A stretch of 37,679 bases of DNA from NCBI GenBank assembly GCA_026388335.1, contig JAPLJZ010000098.1:1-37679 (forward strand), in the 5' to 3' direction. The notes below the pieces were generated by a model. That model did no database searches. It saw only the letters and a list, made by a program, of their open reading frames with translations, and was not told where the DNA came from. A program made the position numbers and the translations under genes. This document shows, in pieces, positions 7,996 to 16,056 of this stretch (its first letter is position 1; every line of letters starts with the position of its first letter). This DNA comes from Deltaproteobacteria bacterium. GTDB taxonomy: Bacteria; Desulfobacterota; Syntrophia; Syntrophales; UBA8958.

Positions 7996-10194
7996 ATGGA
8001 GAATTCTAATTTACAATCTACAAAAATAACCCCGACCTGGGACGCTGTCGGGCATTTGGTTGAGTATACGACGGACGCCTTGCAACGCTCCGTCCTTTAT
8101 GCCGATACCATGCGCAGAAGGGGCAACACCTACATCGAACATCTTAAAAACGGCCAGCCCCCCGTGTTGGTTTTCAAATATGAAATGATTCTCGATGGGC
8201 GGGAATTCAAGAAGCCCGTCAATTATTCTCTGGTCCGGATCACCGACCGGAGGGCCAAGAAGCGCACCCCGGAAGAAAAAGAAACCGCTCGCCTTAAAGA
8301 ACTCAGGGGAAAGACGGAGCTGCTGCCCAAACGCCCGATCGTCATTATCGATCCCCGGGCCGGTCATGGACCGGGGATCGGCGGTTCCAAAAGAAACTCG
8401 GAAATCGGAATGGCCCTCGAACGTGGCTATCCTGTCTATTTTATTCTTTTCTATACAGAGCCGATGCCCGGCCAGACCCTGAGTGACGTAGAGGCAGCGG
8501 AAGCACGGTTCATCGAGGAGATTGTCAATCTTCACCCCTACGCCGACGCCCCAGCGATCATGGGCAACTGTCAGGCGGGCTGGGCCGCAGCCCTCCTGTG
8601 CGCCGACCGTCCCGACATTACCGGTCCCCTGATTCTCAACGGGGCGCCCCTGTCCTACTGGGCAGGCGTGGAAGGGACCAATCCCATGCGCTACAAGGGA
8701 GGTCTCAACGGCGGATCATGGATGGTATCGCTATTGAGCGACCTCGGAAACGGCAAATTTGACGGCGCCAACCTGGTTTCCAACTTTGAGGGCCTGAACC
8801 CGGCCAATACCATCTGGACCAAGCAGTATAACGTCTATAAAAATATCGACGAGGAGGTGGAGCGCTACCTCAATTTCGAAAAATGGTGGGGCGGTTTCTT
8901 CCTCATGAATACGGAAGAGATAGAATTCATTGTGAACAATTTATTTGTGGGCAACAAGCTGGAAAAAGGGGAGTTGGAAATCCGCCCGGGAACGAAGATC
9001 AATCTCCGTAACATCGAGAGCCCCATCATCGTCTTTGCCTCCCGGGGTGATAATATTACACCCCCTCAGCAAGCCCTCAACTGGATCACCAAAGTTCATC
9101 CGACCACGGAAGATATTAAAAAGGCCGGACAGGTGATCATTTACATCATCCACGAGGATATTGGTCATCTGGGCATCTTTGTCTCGGGAGGTGTGGCCCA
9201 AAAGGAGCACAAGGAGATCCTCGCGAGTTTCGACATGATCGACTACCTCCCGCCGGGGCTCTACGAAATGATCATCGAGGGCGACATCAAGAGCGGCGAT
9301 ATTGACACCCGCTTCGAAGAGCGAACTATCGACGACATCTTGGCCATGGATGACGGCGTCCAGGATGAAGAAGACTTCTGCACCGTCAACACGATGTCTG
9401 AGTTGCTTGATAATCACTATAAAATGTATTGTCGCCCCTGGGTCCGGTTATTGTCCTCGGAACTGACCGGCGAAATCAGCCGCCTCCTCCATCCGCTGCG
9501 TTTAAAGCGTTATCTGCTATCGGACATCAATCCTTTCCTTCGTCCCCTCAAATATGTCGCCTCCTCCGTGAAGGCAAACCGTAAGCCCGTAAAGCCGGAT
9601 AATCCCTTTGTTGAACTTGAATACAGCTTTTCTGATTTTATGATCAAATGGCTAAACCAATACCGCGATGCGAGGGATAGTCGTATCGAACGGAAGTTCC
9701 GGGCCATTTATGAAAATCCCCTTATGCAGTTCTTCTGCACGCCCGTACCCGGTGCGGAGGAAAACGGCGCAATTCCGGCAGCAGGTGATGGCGGAAGCGA
9801 GGACAAGCGCTGGACGGCCCTTGAGGAAGGAGGGGTTGCCGAAGGATTGGTCAGGATTATCATGGCCGTCGCCCGGAAGAATCACATCATTAAACGAAGG
9901 CTGTTTGAAGTCGCACAGGAAATAGCCAAGACCCATAAAGTCTTGAGCAAGATAAGACCGGCCGAGTTTAAAAAGATTGTGCGCCGCCAGGCGCAGATCC
10001 TTCAGGCCGATGAGGATGCCGCCCTCAAGGCCTTGGGCAAGCTCATCAAAACGAAAGAGGACCGGGCAGAGGCCCTTTCCATCGCCAAACGTATCGCCCT
10101 GGCCGACGGGAAGTATGAGGATGAAGAAAAAACGGTGATCGATAAAATTCAGAAAGGCCTTGAGTTAAACAATTTGAAGTCACCCACCCGTTAA
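7996..10194 (+). CDS. DUF3141 protein: PhaC-like alpha/beta hydrolase with TerB-like tail
   Basis: 732 aa from the ATG at 7996, which has GGAG eight bases upstream; an earlier in-frame start at 7906 has no site. The first 450 residues match the DUF3141/poly(3-hydroxyalkanoate) synthase-like alpha/beta hydrolase family. They include RPIVIIDPRAGHGPGIGG, the nucleophile elbow MGNCQAGWAA (Cys192), PIIVFASRGDNITPPQQALNW and a C-terminal GHLGIFVSGG histidine. The last 70 residues or so (VRRQAQILQADEDAALKALGKLI, ALSIAKRIALADGKYEDEEKTVIDKI) resemble a TerB/tellurite-resistance-like helical domain. The biochemical role of DUF3141 proteins is not established; PHA-like acyl chemistry is a guess from the Cys-box. 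It is divergently transcribed from nrpR and is the last chromosomal gene before the integrated element. Confidence 0.88.
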   Translation: MENSNLQSTKITPTWDAVGHLVEYTTDALQRSVLYADTMRRRGNTYIEHLKNGQPPVLVFKYEMILDGREFKKPVNYSLVRITDRRAKKRTPEEKETARLKELRGKTELLPKRPIVIIDPRAGHGPGIGGSKRNSEIGMALERGYPVYFILFYTEPMPGQTLSDVEAAEARFIEEIVNLHPYADAPAIMGNCQAGWAAALLCADRPDITGPLILNGAPLSYWAGVEGTNPMRYKGGLNGGSWMVSLLSDLGNGKFDGANLVSNFEGLNPANTIWTKQYNVYKNIDEEVERYLNFEKWWGGFFLMNTEEIEFIVNNLFVGNKLEKGELEIRPGTKINLRNIESPIIVFASRGDNITPPQQALNWITKVHPTTEDIKKAGQVIIYIIHEDIGHLGIFVSGGVAQKEHKEILASFDMIDYLPPGLYEMIIEGDIKSGDIDTRFEERTIDDILAMDDGVQDEEDFCTVNTMSELLDNHYKMYCRPWVRLLSSELTGEISRLLHPLRLKRYLLSDINPFLRPLKYVASSVKANRKPVKPDNPFVELEYSFSDFMIKWLNQYRDARDSRIERKFRAIYENPLMQFFCTPVPGAEENGAIPAAGDGGSEDKRWTALEEGGVAEGLVRIIMAVARKNHIIKRRLFEVAQEIAKTHKVLSKIRPAEFKKIVRRQAQILQADEDAALKALGKLIKTKEDRAEALSIAKRIALADGKYEDEEKTVIDKIQKGLELNNLKSPTR

Positions 10195-10262
10195 ATAGGT
10201 GAAGTGTCCCTATATTAAAAGCATGGCCTGAGTATTCGTCAACGCCGATGCGGTAATCCATA

Positions 10263-10279
10263 ATATGGCTGAGGGGCGA
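10263..10279 (+). repeat. Left attachment site (att) repeat
   Basis: The 17 bases ATATGGCTGAGGGGCGA are identical to 25618-25634, where they form the 3' end of tRNA-Gln plus three flanking bases. This marks the far end of the integrated element. Confidence 0.9.
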
Positions 10280-10345
10280 ACTATCACATACACGGTCTAT
10301 CTATTTGCATTTCTTAAGATTACAAGAGAAAGAAATTCCGGGATG

Positions 10346-10366
10346 CCCCCAAATCCACCCCCAAAA
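10346..10366 (+). repeat. Paired CCCCCAAA motifs, possible integrase arm sites
   Basis: CCCCCAAA at 10346-10353 and CCCCCAAAA at 10358-10366, 67-87 bases inside the left att core. The same motif occurs three times (two inverted, one direct) inside the right end near 25456-25513. Symmetric placement at both ends suggests binding sites for integrase or an excision factor. Confidence 0.5.
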
Positions 10367-10435
10367 CGACAACCACTCATGAAAAAATAAACCCCATGAC
10401 TTCCATGTCGGATCTTGATATTTGCATGTGAGGCT

Positions 10436-10780
10436 TCAGGCGTATGCCCCGGAAACGGCCTTCTCCAGGGCATCCTTTATGAAGGCGTTCAAAGTCTTGC
10501 CCTCGTCCATGGCGTGGGCAACAAGTCGCTGGTGCAGAGAGGGATCAAGCCGGATGTTGAATGTACCCTTGAAAGGTGTTTCCGGCTTCTTCCCGGCCTC
10601 TTCACAAAGATCCAAGTAATCATCTACGGCTTCCTCAAAAGCAGCTCGCAGCGAAAGAACATCTGTACCTTCATAGCTTACCAAGGCGCGGATGAATTCT
10701 AATTTCCCGTAGAAAATCTTGTCATCGTCATTGTAATGGACAGAGCCGAAATAGCCCTTGTATGTCATCGTATCCTTCAT
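10436..10780 (-). CDS. hicB: HicB-family antitoxin
   Basis: 114 aa. The N-terminal half is the degenerate RNase-H-like HicB fold (YKGYFGSVHYNDDDKIFYGKLEFIRALVSYEGTDVLSLRAAFEEAVDDYLDLCEEAGKKP). The C-terminal part is a ribbon-helix-helix (FNIRLDPSLHQRLVAHAMDEGKTLNAFIKDALEKAV). It overlaps the HicA gene by four bases, so translation is coupled. It would neutralise HicA and repress the pair's own promoter. It sits at the outer, att-proximal end of the element, where stabilisation modules are common. Confidence 0.92.
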   Translation of the reverse strand: MKDTMTYKGYFGSVHYNDDDKIFYGKLEFIRALVSYEGTDVLSLRAAFEEAVDDYLDLCEEAGKKPETPFKGTFNIRLDPSLHQRLVAHAMDEGKTLNAFIKDALEKAVSGAYA

Positions 10781-11046
10781 AAGAGGTCTCCTTTCCTCAA
10801 AGTCTCTTCAACCTGTTCAAGTTGGTATCGCTTCAACACCGGCGTTGGGTGTGGCCGATGCAGGATGATCGGTTCCGATGTCTCATGAATAAAACGCACG
10901 CGAGAGCCCCCGGTTTTTCCTGCTTTTGCCGGAACATATCCGAAACCAGCCAACAGCGCCGTCAATTCATCCCATGTGAAATCAGTTGGACGCTGCAGAA
11001 ATCGCTTTATCAGCTTGTCATGTTTGCTCATCTTGTCAACGATCAT
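10777..11046 (-). CDS. hicA: HicA-family mRNA interferase toxin
   Basis: 89 aa from the ATG at 11046, preceded by AGGAAGGTGG; the frame is open further upstream. The dsRBD-like HicA fold is recognisable: DELTALLAGFGYVPAKAGKTGGSRVRFIHETSEPIILHRPHPTPVLKRYQLEQVEETL. It belongs to the subgroup with GSRV in place of the GSH motif and with a conserved LHRPHP segment. It is the upstream partner of hicB. The predicted action is translation-independent mRNA cleavage when the antitoxin is lost, favouring maintenance of the element. Confidence 0.9.
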   Translation of the reverse strand: MIVDKMSKHDKLIKRFLQRPTDFTWDELTALLAGFGYVPAKAGKTGGSRVRFIHETSEPIILHRPHPTPVLKRYQLEQVEETLRKGDLL

Positions 11047-11094
11047 AACACCCACCTTCCTGAAAAGCAAACTAAAAGTGGTTGCAAATATTTC

Positions 11095-11122
11095 TTGACA
11101 ATGGCCATGGGTGGTGTATGGT
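11095..11122 (+). promoter_or_regulatory. Sigma-70 promoter of the plus-strand element operon
   Basis: TTGACA at 11095-11100, a 16-base spacer, then TATGGT at 11117-11122. Transcription would start near 11129 and enter the structured leader before the gene at 11287. It diverges from hicAB. Confidence 0.65.
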
Positions 11123-11150
11123 GAAGGCGTCTAAATTCATCATCGGGAGG

Positions 11151-11268
11151 CCCATCCGTTAATGGGTTTTGCTGTTTGTACCATAAACTTAAATCTGGTC
11201 ATGGAATCCGTTACCCGTAAGGGCCGGAAGGCTTATGATGAGCCTTGACAATTCCATGGCCTTTTTTT
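11151..11268 (+). ncRNA. Structured leader RNA: hairpin plus three-way junction ending in a U-run
   Basis: A small hairpin CCCAT-CCGTTA-ATGGG (11151-11166) is followed by a compact three-way junction. P1 pairs 11197-11207 with 11251-11261 (11 bp, one G-U). P2 (11208-11227) has stems CCG/CGG and CCC/GGG capped by a GUAA tetraloop. P3 (11228-11246) is AAGGC/GCCTT with a nine-base loop. Only GACA separates P3 from P1. Seven T's follow P1 at once, so the whole fold looks like an intrinsic terminator. It ends five bases before the ribosome site of the next gene. It resembles a phage immunity RNA (P4 CI or P1 C4 type) or an attenuator in general plan; I cannot assign it to a known family. Confidence 0.7.
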
Positions 11269-11286
11269 GTTTAAGGAGGATTGAAT

Positions 11287-11514
11287 ATGGCAAAAATTGA
11301 CAGAGAAACCATGACAATTGAGGAGTATGGCGCCCTTCCTGTAGATGGTATCCTTTGCGATGCGCGTTTTGTTCTGGAATCGGGCAACAAGGGGTGTTGT
11401 CGGGCACTTGCGGGGACCATTATGGTGTTGTCAGGTTCAATCAAGAAGTCCATGAGGCTTATGGAGCTTGAAGGCATGGAAAGGGCGCTGCGGGAAAGGG
11501 GGGGCAGAATATGA
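11287..11514 (+). CDS. Small element protein of unknown function (first gene of operon)
   Basis: 75 aa, starting at the ATG after AAGGAGGA; an in-frame TTG lies two codons upstream. The product (MAKIDRETMTIEEYGALPVDGILCDARFVL..., ending in RALRERGGRI) is soluble and has two adjacent cysteines (KGCCRAL) near the middle. I do not recognise a family. Its stop overlaps the next start (ATGA), so it is coupled to three further genes. Expression would depend on read-through of the terminator-like leader at 11197-11268. Confidence 0.75.
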   Translation: MAKIDRETMTIEEYGALPVDGILCDARFVLESGNKGCCRALAGTIMVLSGSIKKSMRLMELEGMERALRERGGRI

Positions 11515-11918
11515 CAAAGGACACGTTCATCAATCTGAATCTCCTTTACGAGGCAATTGATGGTCCCCTCGAAGAGATCCACACTAAAGGATTTTGGGCC
11601 AAACGATGGCTTGAGCCGTGCCCTGAAAATGAGTGGGTGCCGAAGCGCGTAGCGGCCAATATTGAGCGCTCAATGGAAGAGAGTGAAAAAGCCATGGAAT
11701 TGATTCGTGAAATTCAAGAAATTATTTCGGAGTTCAAAGGAAAAATCCGCCGAAAGCCAGCGAAGGTTCCCCAACAAAAAAACCGGATCACTCACCTGAA
11801 CGTCGTCAAGGGGGCGCTTTATTCGCCGCCCCAAGTGGTTGACAATGACTTCCTGTCCGACAAATTCAAGGCATGGAGGCAAGAACAAAAGACACAGAAT
11901 AGGGAGGTGCCGGCATGA
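11511..11918 (+). CDS. Element protein of unknown function
   Basis: 135 aa, start overlapping the previous stop by four bases and preceded by a G-rich site. The middle part (ANIERSMEESEKAMELIREIQEIISEFKGKIRRK, about residues 48-82) is helical and charged, consistent with a short coiled coil, and is followed by a basic linker. No signal peptide or membrane segment. No family recognised. Confidence 0.75.
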   Translation: MTKDTFINLNLLYEAIDGPLEEIHTKGFWAKRWLEPCPENEWVPKRVAANIERSMEESEKAMELIREIQEIISEFKGKIRRKPAKVPQQKNRITHLNVVKGALYSPPQVVDNDFLSDKFKAWRQEQKTQNREVPA

Positions 11919-12163
11919 AGAAAACTCCATTGGACAAAGCGGCAGCTAAAGCACGGGAAACGCTTTGGAGGAGCTTTATCAAAGCTCACGTTCTGAAAGA
12001 ATATTTTGAAAAGATTGACCACGACACTCCTCCAGAATTCGATGACTATACGGCCTGGATAGAAGGCCTGTTATTGATTCTGTCAGAAGTCATTGAGGGC
12101 GTTGAAGAAGCTCATGCATTTATTACGGAAATAGATTCTTTCAAAGTGGAGGTAACAACGTGA
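11915..12163 (+). CDS. Small acidic helical element protein, unknown function
   Basis: 82 aa, coupled to its neighbours by four-base and three-base overlaps. Mostly helix-forming and acidic, with a hydrophobic amphipathic stretch (AWIEGLLLILSEVIEGVEEAHAFI) near the C-terminus. It could be an oligomeric accessory or regulatory protein; no family recognised. Confidence 0.75.
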   Translation: MKKTPLDKAAAKARETLWRSFIKAHVLKEYFEKIDHDTPPEFDDYTAWIEGLLLILSEVIEGVEEAHAFITEIDSFKVEVTT

Positions 12164-12663
12164 AGATCCGCTATCTCAATGGGGAAAAAGTTTACGTGGA
12201 TGACCGGCGCAGTATGGGCAGTTGGTCGGGGGTCTATTCTGAATATGGAAAGATAGGGGTCTGTAAGCACAGGGATGTCATCAGGGAACTAAACAGTCTT
12301 CTTAATCGAGCAGAAAAAACGCCCGAAGAGAGGACCCATCGAGACCTGTGGTCGCTGCTATACGCCATGGATCGTTTCGGACGGAAAGGAGGACAGAAGC
12401 CTCTCTGGGAAATCATGGATGAGGAGGCCGTTTTCGATGATCCGGGGAAAGTAAGGCTGGCTAAAGAACCCAGGCCAAGCGCGGGAAAGCGGGTCAATGT
12501 GCTACAGGTTGGCGAACCGCGCATTATCGAACATGGCGACTCCCATGCTGATGAATTCCGAGCATTCCAGGCGCCCTACCGGGATGCATTGGATGGAATT
12601 TTCAAGGATTTGGCTGAGACATTCAGAAATACCGGGGGAAAGTCTGAGCGGGCGGCGCTTTAA
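12160..12663 (+). CDS. Element protein of unknown function (GTG start)
   Basis: 167 aa, GTG start with GGAGG seven bases upstream and overlapping the previous stop. Features: a Trp/Tyr-rich beginning (DDRRSMGSWSGVYSEYGKIGVCKHRDVIRELNSLL), a charged middle (RTHRDLWSLLYAMDRFGRKG) and a C-terminal helical part. Nothing identifies an activity. Last gene of the four-gene coupled set. A 140-base gap without a gene follows (12664-12804). Confidence 0.75.
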   Translation: MKIRYLNGEKVYVDDRRSMGSWSGVYSEYGKIGVCKHRDVIRELNSLLNRAEKTPEERTHRDLWSLLYAMDRFGRKGGQKPLWEIMDEEAVFDDPGKVRLAKEPRPSAGKRVNVLQVGEPRIIEHGDSHADEFRAFQAPYRDALDGIFKDLAETFRNTGGKSERAAL

Positions 12664-12804
12664 AATGCCCTGTAAACGGTTTTCTGGTTATGGCATGAGG
12701 ATTGAAAGGGCAGAAACAAACAGGACGGTGAAGGGACAAAGCGGGGCGGGTTGTTTTGGTGAAGGCCCTGCCCTTGAAATTATGTAATTGGAAGGGGTAA
12801 CAGT

Positions 12805-13098
12805 ATGGACATTGACACCCTAGAAAAGGAACTGCGGGAAACCGAAGAGGGGATCCACGCCCTTTTCCAGGCCGGGAAGATCCCGACGCCTGAAGATTAT
12901 GCCGGCGTGGACCGAATTAAGGCGGAATTGAAGGTAGCACGTCGGGTCAAGGCGATGGACGCAAAGCGGACCGATCCGAAGTTGACCCGCAAGATCAGCA
13001 TCCTCATGCCTGAAGATGAGTTCCAGGCGCTGACCAAAAAGGCGACCGATGCAGGGGTTGATATATCGAAATATATCAGGAGCTTGCTGAAAAGTTAG
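12805..13098 (+). CDS. Small protein with ribbon-helix-helix-like C-terminus
   Basis: 97 aa, ATG preceded by GGAAGGGG. The N-terminal half is a charged helix pair (LEKELRETEEGIHALFQAGKIPTPEDYAGVDRIKAELKVARRVKAM). The C-terminal half (TRKISILMPEDEFQALTKKATDAGVDISKYIRSLLKS) has the strand-helix-helix pattern of RHH DNA-binding or relaxosome-accessory proteins. It may regulate the element or help replication or transfer; the specific role is unknown. Confidence 0.75.
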   Translation: MDIDTLEKELRETEEGIHALFQAGKIPTPEDYAGVDRIKAELKVARRVKAMDAKRTDPKLTRKISILMPEDEFQALTKKATDAGVDISKYIRSLLKS

Positions 13099-13276
13099 CC
13101 CCAAAGTGGAGGATAAGCCCCGTATAGAAGGCAAAAGTGGGGATTTTTAAAATATCGGATGTCGTATAATATACATTATGTAAACTTCAAGAGGTCGGTG
13201 GAGGGAAAATAAATACGGCGTAAGCGATTGATATTCATTAATTTTCTAATAATGTCCTACTTATGGCGGTGATAAA

Positions 13277-13990
13277 ATGGAATGGCCAAGCGACGGGGGG
13301 AAACTTCACGGCACATCGGACCCTGCTGAGATTATTGCGGTGTTAAATTTGTCTGCAAAAGAAAAAGTGTCATCTGGGATTGAGTATTACCTCCTCTCAG
13401 AAAATCGTGATGTCTCTATAATTTCAAATGTTCCGCCAAGTATTTACGAAAATGAAGATTTAAAGAAATACCCAGAACCATCGAGAGAGACTAAACTTCA
13501 GACTCTTCTTATCAAGGATCTTCAGGACAATATCGACATAATGCAAAGCGAATTTGATGCAACAGACAGATACGAAAATGGAAAGATATTTCAATTGAAT
13601 CAATGCTTTTTTAATAGCCAAGGGATGTTTCACTTGGTCAATCATCTATCGAACATCGGCATCATCAAACCGAAACCCAGGATTAAAATAGTCTTGGGTT
13701 TCATGGTCAGCAGAATCCCATTTGGCACCAACATTGGTGACATTGTGATTGAAAACACTCTGTTGCTTTTGCATGATTGGCATGTTTGGAATTATGTCAA
13801 TGACATCCTTGTTGATCTGACCATTTTTAAGCATGGGAATCTCGTGGGACTGGATTGCAACGTCACGTCGTGGGGCAGTGCAAAAGATCATGTTTTTGTG
13901 CATCCTCCGCATGGAATCGAGTATTGTGGAGCTGCGTATGATGCTATGGATACTTTTGAAAAGAAGATTGCTGCGTATTTTCCACAATAA
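13277..13990 (+). CDS. Cargo protein with possible Cys-His-Asp (transglutaminase/papain-like) triad
   Basis: 237 aa, ATG with a GGCGGTG site six bases upstream. Codon use is more AT-rich than in the flanking chromosome. The first 100 residues show no motif. From residue 108 the order QCFFNSQG (Cys110), a KIVLGFMV strand, HDWHVWNYVNDILVDLTI (His169, Trp171, Asp180) follows the Cys...H-x-W...D-x-T spacing of papain- or transglutaminase-like folds found in small phage and toxin proteins. This is pattern recognition only. The gene stands alone between the plus operon and the minus-strand HNH gene, in a typical cargo position. Confidence 0.7.
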   Translation: MEWPSDGGKLHGTSDPAEIIAVLNLSAKEKVSSGIEYYLLSENRDVSIISNVPPSIYENEDLKKYPEPSRETKLQTLLIKDLQDNIDIMQSEFDATDRYENGKIFQLNQCFFNSQGMFHLVNHLSNIGIIKPKPRIKIVLGFMVSRIPFGTNIGDIVIENTLLLLHDWHVWNYVNDILVDLTIFKHGNLVGLDCNVTSWGSAKDHVFVHPPHGIEYCGAAYDAMDTFEKKIAAYFPQ

Positions 13991-14091
13991 CTGGCAGGAC
14001 GTGAAAGGCAGGGGGCCGGCGAGGGAACGACGCCCGAAAATCGCTTTTAAGCTCCTTTCTCTTCCAGCTGGCATACGGCTGATGCCTTGTC

Positions 14092-14781
14092 TTAGGAATT
14101 TTCCCTGCTGACATACTTCTCATAATAATCGAGGAAGGAGCTATAATTGCCTTGTCCGTGGGCCTTTCTGTTCTTGCCAAGGACAGTTTTGTCAATCCGC
14201 GACTGAATATATGCGCAAGCGTCTTCAAACAGATGGAGCGGGATCATGTCCCATTTGGCTCCGTAACTTCTCTTGATCGCCTGGTAAAAGATTACATATT
14301 TATAGCTTTCTCCCTTTTCAGCCTTAGCAAATTCATGGTATCGATCGATGAGGTGCTTCAAGTAATTCCGTTTTATAGCATCTGCCCCTATTGACCCTGG
14401 GGGGGTAGGCACCTGTTTCTTGCTGCTCTTCCCGTGAAAGTGAACCTCATTAGCAATAGTCCCGGTGTTGACACCGCCAATAAAATTCAGGATACGAGCC
14501 CCTACAGCCGTTTTCGCATTGGGATTGCCCTTGTATATCAAGATTCTCTTCTGCAGAACAACATCCGCTTCAGATATTTGTCCAGCCGTTATTTTCCCAT
14601 GACAGTTCTTGCAAACATAGATAAGGTTTTCTTGAGAATGCGGATCTGGGACACTCTTACCGTGAATATGATGAAACTCCAAGGTGGCCACATCGATCTC
14701 ACCGCAGAAACCGCAAAGACCAGCAGCTTCTTGGATGATAAGCTTCTTTGTTCTTAAAGGAATGTCCTTTGTTCGTATCAT
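14092..14781 (-). CDS. HNH endonuclease-like protein
   Basis: 229 aa, ATG with AAGGGGG upstream. The first 62 residues form an HNH/His-Me-finger module with zinc ligands: C23-x2-C26, LEFHHIHGK (H37, H38, H40), N52 in ENLIYVC, and C57-x2-C60-H61. The remaining 165 residues are an extension without known motif (GSIGADAIKRNYLKHLIDRYHEFAKAEKGESYKY, YQAIKRSYGAKWDMIPLHLFEDACAYIQSRID). It would cut or nick DNA. It follows the GNAT gene by 13 bases in the same direction, so the two may act together, for example in defence or in interference with a helper phage; that is inference. Confidence 0.85.
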   Translation of the reverse strand: MIRTKDIPLRTKKLIIQEAAGLCGFCGEIDVATLEFHHIHGKSVPDPHSQENLIYVCKNCHGKITAGQISEADVVLQKRILIYKGNPNAKTAVGARILNFIGGVNTGTIANEVHFHGKSSKKQVPTPPGSIGADAIKRNYLKHLIDRYHEFAKAEKGESYKYVIFYQAIKRSYGAKWDMIPLHLFEDACAYIQSRIDKTVLGKNRKAHGQGNYSSFLDYYEKYVSRENS

Positions 14782-14794
14782 CTGATTTCCCCCT

Positions 14795-15490
14795 TCAGCG
14801 ATGTCTCAGAAGCTTCTTTCTTCCACGCCCTTGGTTGTTTGACAATTTTCTGGCATGCCACAAGTCGTGGATGTGGGAGGCGTGTTGCTCAGCAGAAGCG
14901 GCTACAGAATTAAGCTTCGATGCCTCATCATCTCCGAAAGCAGTTTGAATGTCATCTCTTGCGATGCGCAGGAACGCAGCCGCTTCCCATATTCTCTGTT
15001 TGATTCTTTTCACCTGTCCGTCAGATGACGGGACAAGCTTGGGCGTGGGGGCGGAAATAGCTGGTAAGTCATCCGGTGTGATCACTGCCGCAGCATCTGT
15101 GAGAAGTCGAAATCCAACGATTTGAGCATGGTGTTTGGCCTGTTCTGTTCGAAAGGTGATTTGTTGCTCTTTTCTTCCCGATGCAAACAAAAAAGGCAAG
15201 ATAACCGAACGTAGCGCATCCGCAAGGTATCCTCTACCGCGGTGCTTTGGTTTGACAAAAATGTGGAGGTCTTGTTTCCCCATATCGAGAACAGCAGCGA
15301 CAACGGTCTTGCGCTGGTTCCGGACAAAAAACATGGTGTAGCTATTCTCATCGAACGTCCCCCCGCTTGGAAGTTTTAGCCACACCCGGCCTACGAATAC
15401 TTTGTTTGTAAGCGGCCGCAAGAATATCAGATCAGGTGCTTCAGGTATGTTAAGGGAGTCGATGATTTTTTCAAGTGTTTCATCGGTCAT
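14795..15490 (-). CDS. GNAT-family acetyltransferase-like protein
   Basis: 231 aa. Residues about 30-130 look like a GNAT fold: strands VFVGRVWLKL and YTMFFVRNQRKTVVAAVLDMG, LHIFVKPKHRGRGYLADALRSVILPFLFASG with the acetyl-CoA motif R84-G-R-G-Y, then QITFRTEQAKHHAQIVGFRLL. The last 80 residues (KRIKQRIWEAAAFLRIARDDIQTAFGDDEASKLNSVAASAEQHASHIHDLW) form a helical extension of unknown function. The substrate is not predictable. It is the promoter-proximal partner of the HNH gene. Confidence 0.75.
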   Translation of the reverse strand: MTDETLEKIIDSLNIPEAPDLIFLRPLTNKVFVGRVWLKLPSGGTFDENSYTMFFVRNQRKTVVAAVLDMGKQDLHIFVKPKHRGRGYLADALRSVILPFLFASGRKEQQITFRTEQAKHHAQIVGFRLLTDAAAVITPDDLPAISAPTPKLVPSSDGQVKRIKQRIWEAAAFLRIARDDIQTAFGDDEASKLNSVAASAEQHASHIHDLWHARKLSNNQGRGRKKLLRHR

Positions 15491-15657
15491 TTAGGAATCT
15501 CTATCCTACATAAGAGATCTTGGCTTGGAGAAAGAGCCCGATACCGAGAATACGGAGATGGATTCCAAGCGCCCGTTCCATCCACCCCCGGTGGGAATAA
15601 GAAGATCGCCTCCACAACGGAGTTACGGCCATCAAATATCACTCCACGGAGGTCATG

Positions 15658-15939
15658 TCAATAGAATGGGGTGCCCTGTTTCTCACATCGACCTCTTTTT
15701 AAGGCCTTCCGAATTCTTTCCCGGAGACCGCCCGGCTCGTAGCCCATTTCATCAGCCACAAAATCAAAGAATGGGTTGTCTCCAAAGAGAAAATCTCGAG
15801 CCCCCGGGGCATAATCACGCCCATCTTTTAGCGCGAAGAAAGCCGAGAGAAACACAGCCAACCAGAGCCGAAAGATACCGGACCGTAACGACGACTCGCC
15901 ATCAAGCAGAGCGTCTAAATCGATTTCAGTTTCAATCAT
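15658..15939 (-). CDS. Small phage-type protein, unknown
   Basis: 93 aa from the ATG at 15939; a GTG at 16038 would give 126 aa. Neither start has a strong ribosome site. The product MIETEIDLDALLDGESSLRSG... ends in a conserved-looking stretch (ALKDGRDYAPGARDFLFGDNPFFDFVADEMGYEPGGLRERIRKALKRG) of the kind found in small phage proteins whose function is unknown. It lies downstream of the tail-type genes on the same strand. The 15491-15657 gap shows no gene. Confidence 0.6.
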   Translation of the reverse strand: MIETEIDLDALLDGESSLRSGIFRLWLAVFLSAFFALKDGRDYAPGARDFLFGDNPFFDFVADEMGYEPGGLRERIRKALKRGRCEKQGTPFY

Positions 15940-16056
15940 GTGTGAAATATAAGGCCCGGGAAAAGCAAGTGGAGTCGCATCTCCCGGGCCTAGGGAAGCA
16001 AGCGATGCAGGGAAGGAGGGCTCAAACCTGCGCCGCACGCCGTTTACTGAAGGGGT

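Noticed and set aside
12497-12787. 96-aa plus-strand frame overlapping the 167-aa gene
   Set aside because: Overlaps a well-coupled gene, no ribosome site, composition unlike a protein.
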